This document shows, piece after piece, positions 1 through 4,741 of a stretch of DNA of 9,414 nt. Made by a program: the position numbers and the translations under genes. The notes below the pieces were generated by a model. That model saw only the letters and a program-made list of their open reading frames with translations, searched no databases and was not told the origin of the DNA. The DNA is from Actinomycetes bacterium (GTDB lineage: Bacteria > Actinomycetota > Acidimicrobiia > Acidimicrobiales > RAAP-2): NCBI GenBank assembly GCA_021777285.1, contig JAJYDR010000096.1, positions 1-9,414 of the forward strand, in the 5' to 3' direction. Every line of letters starts with the position of its first letter. Positions within the stretch are counted from its first letter, which is position 1.

Positions 1-43
1 CCAAGGTCGAGGTGATCGTGTTCAATTCACTCTGTACGGTCAT
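1..43 (-). CDS. Possible N-terminus of a divergent gene, cut by the window edge
   Basis: Reading leftwards from an ATG at 43-41, the minus strand stays open to the edge and begins MTVQSELNTITSTL. Only 14 codons are visible, so no family can be recognised. Support is indirect. A TANNNT box on this strand (85-80) lies about 37 nt upstream, which would allow a leader of roughly 30 nt. The ribosome-binding site is weak (GGA a few bases before the ATG). Such a short open stretch could be chance. The product is unknown. Confidence 0.35.
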   Translation of the reverse strand, partial: MTVQSELNTITSTL

Positions 44-78
44 CGGTCCGTTTCGGTTCACTCGCGCGGCTCGGCGCA

Positions 79-84
79 TACTGT
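79..84 (+). promoter_or_regulatory. -10 box (TACTGT) of the ygfZ-like gene, probably leaderless
   Basis: TACTGT fits the actinobacterial TANNNT -10 consensus and ends exactly 7 nt before the ATG at 92. This predicts transcription starting at or next to the A of the start codon. The upstream GTG at 86 would then lie outside the transcript. No convincing -35 box is visible. This is inference from spacing. Confidence 0.5.
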
Positions 85-85
85 A
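80..85 (-). promoter_or_regulatory. Divergent -10 box (TACAGT) overlapping the ygfZ-like promoter
   Basis: The 7-mer TACTGTA at 79-85 carries TANNNT on both strands: TACTGT on plus and TACAGT on minus. The minus box would drive the putative gene starting at 43 with a leader of about 30 nt. It is inferred from motif and position only, and it depends on that left-edge gene being real. Confidence 0.3.
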
Positions 86-91
86 GTGGCG

Positions 92-778
92 ATGCAGGAC
101 GACTCGGCCCCGACGGTGGGCGACCACGACTGGTGTGCGCTGCGCGTCGTCGGTGAGGACGCGGTCACGTTCTTGCAGTCCCAGGTGAGCCAGGACCTCG
201 AGGAAGACGGCGCGTGGCCGCGCTGGACGGCGGTGCTCGACCCTGACGGCACGGTCGTGAGTGCGGGCGTGCTGGAGCCGGTCGAAGCGGGGCTCGAACT
301 CATCGTGCCCGACGCGACGCACGACGCGGTGCTCGCGCGGCTCAACCGGTTCCGGCTCCGGGCGCGCCTGACGATCACGAGCCGCCGTGAGCTCGCCGGA
401 CCCTATCGGAACCGATTGGCGGCGATACGAGACGGGTGGCCGGGCCCCGAGGAGTTCGCCGCGCACCTGGTGGCCCAGTCCTACGGCTCTGGCTTCGTGG
501 CGCGAACGGTGTCCTTTACCAAGGGGTGCTTCACCGGTCAGGAGCTCGTGGGTCGACTCGACGCACGCGCGTCGAGCGTGCCCTGGCGACTCGTGCGGGC
601 CCGGGGTGACTCCATCGAGGCCATCGACGAGTTCCTGCGATCGGCGGGTCCGGCGGGACCGTCGGGGGTGACCTCGTCGGCGCGCGACGACGGTGGGATC
701 CTCGCGCTCGGCTTCGCGCACCGGACGCTACTCACGGTGCCACCTCCGTCGTCCGTGAGCGTTGAAGCGCGGGCGTGA
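92..778 (+). CDS. ygfZ: YgfZ/GcvT-like folate-binding protein (Fe-S cluster maintenance)
   Basis: The signature is K-G-C-F-T-G-Q-E at residues 144-151, followed by LVGR. This is the conserved cysteine motif of the YgfZ/CAF17 family, which binds folate and supports assembly or repair of [4Fe-4S] proteins in the cytoplasm. The N-terminal part (about 12-95) resembles the GcvT-like fold, with a LQSQVSQDL segment at 28-36. At 228 residues it is clearly shorter than E. coli YgfZ (about 326), with a reduced middle and C-terminal part. I chose ATG 92 over GTG 86 because a TACTGT box ends 7 nt before it. The TrpF-like gene follows 36 nt after the stop on the same strand. The family call is firm. The specific client proteins are unknown. 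Confidence 0.87.
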   Translation: MQDDSAPTVGDHDWCALRVVGEDAVTFLQSQVSQDLEEDGAWPRWTAVLDPDGTVVSAGVLEPVEAGLELIVPDATHDAVLARLNRFRLRARLTITSRRELAGPYRNRLAAIRDGWPGPEEFAAHLVAQSYGSGFVARTVSFTKGCFTGQELVGRLDARASSVPWRLVRARGDSIEAIDEFLRSAGPAGPSGVTSSARDDGGILALGFAHRTLLTVPPPSSVSVEARA

Positions 779-791
779 CCTGACGGTGCGT

Positions 792-797
792 TAGCGT
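792..797 (+). promoter_or_regulatory. Weak candidate -10 box (TAGCGT) upstream of the TrpF-like gene
   Basis: TAGCGT matches TANNNT in the short gap after the ygfZ-like stop. A start about 7 nt later would fall at the 5' edge of the Shine-Dalgarno (804-809), leaving a leader of about 11 nt. No good -35 is visible, and read-through from the ygfZ-like promoter is equally possible. Confidence 0.25.
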
Positions 798-803
798 TCG
801 CCT

Positions 804-809
804 AGGAGG
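804..809 (+). promoter_or_regulatory. Strong Shine-Dalgarno AGGAGG deciding the TrpF-like start
   Basis: AGGAGG ends 5 nt before the GTG at 815 and is the best anti-16S match in the window. It favours GTG 815 over the internal ATG at 845. This gene is thus translated from a leadered message, unlike several neighbours that appear leaderless. Confidence 0.75.
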
Positions 810-814
810 TCCTG

Positions 815-1468
815 GTGCGCCTGTTCGTCGAAGAACTCTTCATCATGGTCTCGGGGGTGACGACCGAGCAGGACGCGCTGATGTCGATCGGCCTCGGGGC
901 CAACGCGGTGGCCTTCGACTTCGGTCCGACCCCCCAACGGATCGGCAGCGACGACGCGCGCGACATCATCCACCGGTTGCCGGCGGGCACGTTCACCGTG
1001 GGCACGTTCCGCAACGAGATGCCCCAACGGATCGTCGACGTGACGAACCGGCTGGGGCTGCACGCCGCCCAGCTCACCGGCCGCATGACCATGGAGGAGA
1101 TCCGCTACGTCTCAGAACGCGTGAACACGGTCATTCGCTCGGTGGGGCCGGGGGACTCGATCCGCAACGGCGTCGAGCACCTGGTCGACTACTTCGCGAT
1201 GCCCGAGCAAGATGAGCGAGACGCGCTGGAGGACTGCTTGTCGATCTTCGCCGATGGCGATGTGACGCGCCCCATCATCGTCTCGGGCGGGCTGAGTGCG
1301 ACCAACGTGGTCGAGGTGGTCCAGAACTACCCGGTCTTTGGGGTCGACGCGCGGTCCTGCGTCGAGTCCGACCCCGCGACCAAGGACCCGGTCCTGCTCG
1401 GGGAGTTCATCGCCAACGCGCGATGGGCGGAGGCGAACGCCTACGTGAACCGCCGACTGAACGACTGA
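815..1468 (+). CDS. Divergent TrpF-like (phosphoribosylanthranilate isomerase family) TIM-barrel protein, active site altered
   Basis: The 217 residues follow the TrpF order: a GVTTEQDA segment after strand 1 (14-21), PTPQR (38-42) where TrpF has SPR, TVGTFRNE (61-68), QLTG (86-89), SGGLSATNV (157-165), and GVDARSCVESDPATKD (176-191) resembling the GVDVSSGVE...KD signature. Canonical TrpF makes CdRP from phosphoribosylanthranilate in tryptophan synthesis. Key positions differ. The K-I-C-G of strand 1 is M-V-S-G (11-14), so the catalytic Cys is Ser. QLHG is QLTG. The GGTG phosphate loop after the strand carrying Asp125 is replaced by acidic sequence (about 129-140). Asp125, in the place of the catalytic acid, remains. 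It may be a pseudoenzyme, a paralog with another substrate, or a weak isomerase. The GTG start is fixed by AGGAGG at 804-809. Its stop lies 1 nt from the convergent fabF stop. Confidence 0.7.
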   Translation: MRLFVEELFIMVSGVTTEQDALMSIGLGANAVAFDFGPTPQRIGSDDARDIIHRLPAGTFTVGTFRNEMPQRIVDVTNRLGLHAAQLTGRMTMEEIRYVSERVNTVIRSVGPGDSIRNGVEHLVDYFAMPEQDERDALEDCLSIFADGDVTRPIIVSGGLSATNVVEVVQNYPVFGVDARSCVESDPATKDPVLLGEFIANARWAEANAYVNRRLND

Positions 1469-1469
1469 T

Positions 1470-2669
1470 TCAGCCCTGGAAACGGCGAAAGACGACGCTG
1501 CCGTTGTGGCCGCCGAAGCCGAAGGAGTTCGAGAGCACAACGTCGACTTGTGCGTGGCGCGGCTCGCCGATCACCACGTCGAGTCCGACCTCGGGGTCCA
1601 CGTTCGTGGTGCCGGCAGTGGGGGGGATGACCTGCTCGAGCAGGGTCTTGACTGACGCGACCCCCTCCAGGGCTCCGGCCGCGGCGAGCGAGTGTCCGAG
1701 GTGTCCCTTGATCGAGGTCACCGGAGGCACGTTCTCACCGAAGACGTGGCGCACGGCGAGGGCCTCGGCGAGGTCGTTGAGCGGCGTCGAGGTGCCGTGG
1801 GCGTTGATGTGCGAGACGTCGCTCGGACTCATCCCCGCGTCGGCGAGGGCCAGCTCCATGCAGCGGATGGCGCCCTGACCGCTCGGGTCCGGGGCCGTGA
1901 CGTGGTGGGCGTCGGCCGTCGACGCGGCGCCGACCACCTCGGCGAGGATGGTCGCGCCACGCTCGAGGGCGTGGTTCCACTCCTCGAGTACGAGGATCCC
2001 GGCGCCCTCGCCCATCACAAAGCCATTTCGGCTGACGTCGAAGGGACGTGAGAAGTCGTCGTTGCTCAGCGCAGTCATGTTGCGAAAGCCCGCCTCGGCG
2101 ATCTCGACGAGTACCGCTTCGGCGCCGCCGACGATCGCAATCGGCGACCGGCCGGTCGCGATCAGACGGGCGCCGTTGCCGATGGCGTGGGTGCCGGCCG
2201 CGCAGGCGGTCGTGACGGTCTCACAGGGACCCCCGAGACCGAAGCGCATGGATACCGCCGCGGCCGCGGCGTTGGGCATCATCATGGGCACCATGAAGGG
2301 CGACACGCGGTCTGGACCCTTCTCGGTGAGCACGCGCACCTGCTCGAGGACCGTCTGCAGTCCACCGATGCCCGTCGTCACGATTGACCCAGCATCGGTC
2401 AGCGGACCGGCGAGTCCACTCTGACGCCACGCCTCGTCGGCAGCCATCAGGGCGTAGAGCGTGAACGGGTCGAGGCGACGGAGTTCCTTCGGGCCGCCGA
2501 TGTGGGACGCGTCAAAGGCGGCGACGCGCTTGGACGTCGGCGCCGACGGTCGCTGCAACGCCTCCCACAGCGCAGCCACGCCTACCCCGGCACAGGACAG
2601 CGCGCCGAGTCCGGTGACCGCGACGCGGTAGCCCTCGATGGGACCGTTCGGTGTGACCGCGACGCGCAC
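1470..2669 (-). CDS. fabF: 3-oxoacyl-[ACP] synthase II (KAS II)
   Basis: This enzyme condenses malonyl-ACP with a growing acyl-ACP in cytoplasmic type II fatty-acid elongation. The 399 residues are a normal KAS II length. The Cys-His-His triad is visible: Cys156 in TTACAAG, His291 in NAHGTSTPLND and His326 in KGHLGH, with Lys321 five residues before the last His as in E. coli FabF. The glycine-rich end NSFGFGGHNGSVVF (381-394) is standard. The GTG start shares one base with the acpP stop (TAGTG across 2671-2667), so translation is probably coupled to acpP. It is the last gene of the fabD-fabG-acpP-fabF group. Use in polyketide synthesis is unlikely given these neighbours. Confidence 0.96.
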   Translation of the reverse strand: MRVAVTPNGPIEGYRVAVTGLGALSCAGVGVAALWEALQRPSAPTSKRVAAFDASHIGGPKELRRLDPFTLYALMAADEAWRQSGLAGPLTDAGSIVTTGIGGLQTVLEQVRVLTEKGPDRVSPFMVPMMMPNAAAAAVSMRFGLGGPCETVTTACAAGTHAIGNGARLIATGRSPIAIVGGAEAVLVEIAEAGFRNMTALSNDDFSRPFDVSRNGFVMGEGAGILVLEEWNHALERGATILAEVVGAASTADAHHVTAPDPSGQGAIRCMELALADAGMSPSDVSHINAHGTSTPLNDLAEALAVRHVFGENVPPVTSIKGHLGHSLAAAGALEGVASVKTLLEQVIPPTAGTTNVDPEVGLDVVIGEPRHAQVDVVLSNSFGFGGHNGSVVFRRFQG

Positions 2670-2908
2670 TACAGCTTCGCGTAGACGAGTTCGAAGGCCT
2701 GGCCCACCGTGGAGATGTCCTTCAGCTCGTCCTCGCCGACCTCGATGTCGAAGGTCTCCTCGAGCGCCATCACCAGCTCGACGAGGTCGAGGCTGTCGGC
2801 GCCGAGGTCGTCGGCGAAGGACGCGTCGGGGGTCACCTTGGACGCGTCGACGGCGAGTACCTCGACGGCGTTGTCCGTGAACTTCTTAAATGCTTCGTCG
2901 CGATCCAT
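2669..2908 (-). CDS. acpP: Acyl carrier protein
   Basis: This 79-residue acidic protein carries growing fatty acyl chains as thioesters on a 4'-phosphopantetheine arm. The attachment site is Ser39 in GADSLDLVEL, within the usual DSL motif and followed by the acidic recognition helix (43-52). Length and charge are typical of a bacterial AcpP. The stop overlaps the fabF start by one base. The upstream gap to fabG is 63 nt, the largest inside the cluster, and is relatively A+T-rich with a candidate promoter and a partial Shine-Dalgarno (AAGGGG about 9 nt before the ATG). That suggests acpP may also be transcribed on its own, as would suit an abundant protein. Confidence 0.97.
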   Translation of the reverse strand: MDRDEAFKKFTDNAVEVLAVDASKVTPDASFADDLGADSLDLVELVMALEETFDIEVGEDELKDISTVGQAFELVYAKL

Positions 2909-2914
2909 TGCTCA

Positions 2915-2971
2915 TAACCCCTTGTTTGGTATCGACGTATCGTACTAAATCGACTGCGTCACGCGAACCAC
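2915..2971 (-). promoter_or_regulatory. Candidate internal promoter and RBS for acpP-fabF
   Basis: Within the 63-nt fabG-acpP gap the minus strand has TACGAT at 2944-2939 (TANNNT), and AAGGGG at about 2923-2918, roughly 9 nt before the ATG at 2908. A start near 2931 would give a leader of just over 20 nt. The -35 region is poor (a GTTCGC-like hexamer at a suitable distance). This is inferred from motif and composition only. Confidence 0.35.
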
Positions 2972-3676
2972 TCACAGCCCCATCGCCAGGCCGCCGTCGA
3001 CGGCGAGAACGCTCCCGGTGATGTAGCGGGCGTGGTTACTGGCCAGGAACCCCACCGCGTCAGCGATTTCGGTGGGCGTACCGACCCGGCCCATGGGGAT
3101 CAGCGCGGTCATCTGCTCGCCGCTCTCGCCGAGCGCCTGGGTCATGTCGGTGTCGATGAAGCCGGGGGCGACCACGTTGACCGTTATGCCGCGACTGGCG
3201 ACCTCCTTGGCCAGTGAACGCGCGAGGCCCACCAGGCCGGCCTTGGCGGCGGCGTAGTTGGCCTGGCCGGGCACCCCGAGGAAGGGGCTGACCGAACCCA
3301 TGAAGATAATCGAACCGCCACGCGCACGCACCATGGACGCGAGCACCGCGCGGGCCGTGTAGAACGCGCCGTCGAGGTTGGTTGCGAGCACCTCGCGCCA
3401 CTGCTCGTCTCCCATGCGTAGCGCGAGGCCGTCGCGGGTGATCCCGGCGTTGGCGACGGCGACGCCGACCGGCCCGAAGCGTTCGATCGCGTCCTTCGTG
3501 GCGTCCGCGACTGCGGCCGAGTCCGACACGTCAACGGCGTACGTGGCGGCGCAGCCCTCTGGGGCGTCACCGGAGCGCGAGAACGCGACGACGCTGTCGC
3601 CGAGCTCGACGAAGTGCCGGGCGACAGCGGCGCCGATGCCCCGGCTCGCGCCGGTCACGATCACGTGGCGACTCAT
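2972..3676 (-). CDS. fabG: 3-oxoacyl-[ACP] reductase
   Basis: This is an NADPH-dependent short-chain dehydrogenase/reductase that reduces 3-oxoacyl-ACP after each condensation. The 234 residues show the Rossmann motif TGASRGIG (8-15), VANAG (74-78), Asn100, Ser128 in MGSV, and the Tyr141/Lys145 pair in NYAAAKAG. A near-canonical FabG segment, ASRGITVNVVAPGFIDTDMT, follows at 160-179. A longer in-frame extension upstream (to 3748) lies wholly inside fabD and is unlikely. The ATG at 3676 forms an ATGA overlap with the fabD stop, which decides the start and implies translational coupling. SDR enzymes vary in substrate, but the motifs and the position between fabD and acpP make FabG the clear choice. 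Confidence 0.95.
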   Translation of the reverse strand: MSRHVIVTGASRGIGAAVARHFVELGDSVVAFSRSGDAPEGCAATYAVDVSDSAAVADATKDAIERFGPVGVAVANAGITRDGLALRMGDEQWREVLATNLDGAFYTARAVLASMVRARGGSIIFMGSVSPFLGVPGQANYAAAKAGLVGLARSLAKEVASRGITVNVVAPGFIDTDMTQALGESGEQMTALIPMGRVGTPTEIADAVGFLASNHARYITGSVLAVDGGLAMGL

Positions 3677-4599
3677 AGGCTTGCTCCTTGCGTGGTGACG
3701 GGGTCGCTCAGTACGACCTGGGTGTCGAAGTCGCGGATCCGCTTGCACAGCCCGGTCAACACGGCCCCGGGGGCCATCTCGACCGACGTGGTGACGGTGT
3801 CGGCGAGCGCGAGGGTCGCGCCGAGGAAGTCGACGGGCTCGGTGAGCTGTCGTGCGAGCAGGTCACGCCACTGCGCGCCGTGGTGCACGGACGCGTCGAC
3901 GTTGGCGATGACGGTGACCTCGGAGTCGTGCCAGGTCACGTGGGCGAGCGCTTCGTCGAGGTCGACCTGGGCACTCGCCATGAGCGGGGAGTGGAAGGCC
4001 CCGCCCACGGGCAGGGGTGTTGCGCGGCGCCAGCCGAGTTCGCGGTGGCGTTCGAGGAGGCCGTCGAGCGCCGCACGGGTGCCACTGACGACGAGCTGAC
4101 CGGTGCCGTTGATGTTGGCGACCCATAGGTCGGCGAGGCCAACGAGCGCGCGGCGGGCCTCGTCGTCGCCGCCCATCAGGGCCACCATCGAGCCGGCGCG
4201 TTCGTTGGCCGCGCGCGCCATGGCCGCGCCGCGTGCGGCGATGAGTCGGGCGCCATCTTCGAGGTCGAGCACGCCGGCTGCGGTGAGCGCGCTGAACTCC
4301 CCGAGGCTGTGACCGAGGTGGAACTGGGGACGAACACCTCGCTCGGTGAGGGCGTGGAATGCGACGAGTGACAGGGCGAAGGTGGCCAACTGTGCGTTAT
4401 CGGTGCGGATCACGTCGGCCTCGTCGGCGTCGAGCAAGAGGTGTCCGACGTCGGTGCCGGTGACCTCACTGACGCGGTCCACGACCTGCCAGTGCGGGGA
4501 GGAGCGCCACGGCTCGCCCGCGCCCGGCGCGATCGAGCCCTGACCGGGGAACAGTCCGACGAGGTGGGCGCGCAGCGCCGCGTGGTCTGAAGCAGCCAT
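3673..4599 (-). CDS. fabD: Malonyl-CoA:ACP transacylase
   Basis: This enzyme transfers malonyl from CoA to AcpP and so supplies the extender unit for fatty-acid synthesis. The 308 residues contain FPGQGS (17-22), the nucleophile elbow GHSLG with Ser98, Arg123 in AARGAAM (which binds the malonyl carboxylate) and the catalytic His203 in AFHSPLM. All key residues are present and the length is normal. It heads the fab group and overlaps fabG by four bases. There is no Shine-Dalgarno before the ATG. Instead TAGCGT ends 6 nt upstream, so the message is probably leaderless. The start lies 18 nt from the 3' end of tRNA-Leu, so read-through from the tRNA promoter may contribute. Confidence 0.96.
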   Translation of the reverse strand: MAASDHAALRAHLVGLFPGQGSIAPGAGEPWRSSPHWQVVDRVSEVTGTDVGHLLLDADEADVIRTDNAQLATFALSLVAFHALTERGVRPQFHLGHSLGEFSALTAAGVLDLEDGARLIAARGAAMARAANERAGSMVALMGGDDEARRALVGLADLWVANINGTGQLVVSGTRAALDGLLERHRELGWRRATPLPVGGAFHSPLMASAQVDLDEALAHVTWHDSEVTVIANVDASVHHGAQWRDLLARQLTEPVDFLGATLALADTVTTSVEMAPGAVLTGLCKRIRDFDTQVVLSDPVTTQGASL

Positions 4600-4605
4600 G
4601 CGATC

Positions 4606-4611
4606 ACGCTA
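4606..4611 (-). promoter_or_regulatory. -10 box (TAGCGT) of fabD, probably leaderless
   Basis: On the minus strand TAGCGT ends 6 nt before the fabD ATG and no Shine-Dalgarno is present. The matching -35 region would fall inside the 3' half of the tRNA-Leu gene. It sits in a near-palindrome (CGCTA, one base, TAGCG; 4607-4617 region), which could also be an operator or coincidence. Confidence 0.4.
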
Positions 4612-4617
4612 CTAGCG

Positions 4618-4701
4618 TGCCCGGAGTGGGACTTGAACCCACACACCCTCTCGAGTAAAGGCTTTTGAGGCCTCCGCGTCTGCCGATTCCGCCATCCGGG
4701 C
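4618..4701 (-). tRNA. tRNA-Leu (anticodon CAA)
   Basis: The 84-nt class II tRNA folds cleanly. The 7-bp acceptor pairs GCCCGGA with TCCGGGC. The D arm is GCG/CGC with a GG-containing loop. The anticodon stem GAGGC/GCCTT encloses CTCAAAA. A long variable arm (ACTC/GGGT stem) follows, and the T arm GTGGG/CCCAC holds TTCAAGT. The discriminator is A at 4618, the usual Leu identity base. Anticodon CAA is at 4667-4665 and reads UUG, an uncommon Leu codon in a G+C-rich genome. CCA is not encoded (the next bases are CGC) and must be added by nucleotidyltransferase. fabD begins 18 nt downstream on the same strand. Confidence 0.97.
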
Positions 4702-4712
4702 TTGCGGGGAAC

Positions 4713-4730
4713 ACGGTAGCAGCAACCGTA
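4713..4730 (-). promoter_or_regulatory. Candidate tRNA-Leu promoter, two possible -10 boxes
   Basis: On the minus strand two TANNNT boxes precede the tRNA: TACGGT at 4730-4725 and TACCGT at 4718-4713. The nearer box would start transcription about 5 nt before the mature 5' end, the farther about 17 nt. The farther box overlaps the divergent menC -10 box by two bases. No clear -35 is seen. The two cannot be ranked by eye. Confidence 0.35.
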
Positions 4731-4734
4731 AAGT
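4729..4734 (+). promoter_or_regulatory. -10 box (TAAAGT) of the menC gene, probably leaderless
   Basis: TAAAGT ends exactly 7 nt before the GTG at 4742, which predicts a leaderless message starting at that codon. The upstream in-frame GTG at 4733 lies within the -10 box and could not then be the start. No -35 is evident. Confidence 0.45.
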
Positions 4735-4741
4735 GTCGGGG

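Noticed and set aside
1451..1486. Possible terminator hairpin (CGCCG/CGGCG) between the TrpF-like gene and fabF
   Set aside because: The stem is only 5 bp with a loop of about 26 nt, no U-run follows, and it lies mostly inside both coding regions.
2926..2945. Possible operator in the fabG-acpP gap (CGATACGTCGAT)
   Set aside because: Only the central ACGT is palindromic. The flanks are direct CGAT repeats and do not form a matched inverted repeat.
3677..3748. N-terminal extension of FabG
   Set aside because: It lies inside fabD and puts 24 unlikely residues before the Rossmann motif. The ATGA overlap at 3676 is the better start.
4607..4617. Palindrome CGCTA-G-TAGCG before fabD as a regulator site
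   Set aside because: It is only 5 bp per arm and overlaps the -10 box. It is noted with the promoter, but too short to claim as an operator.
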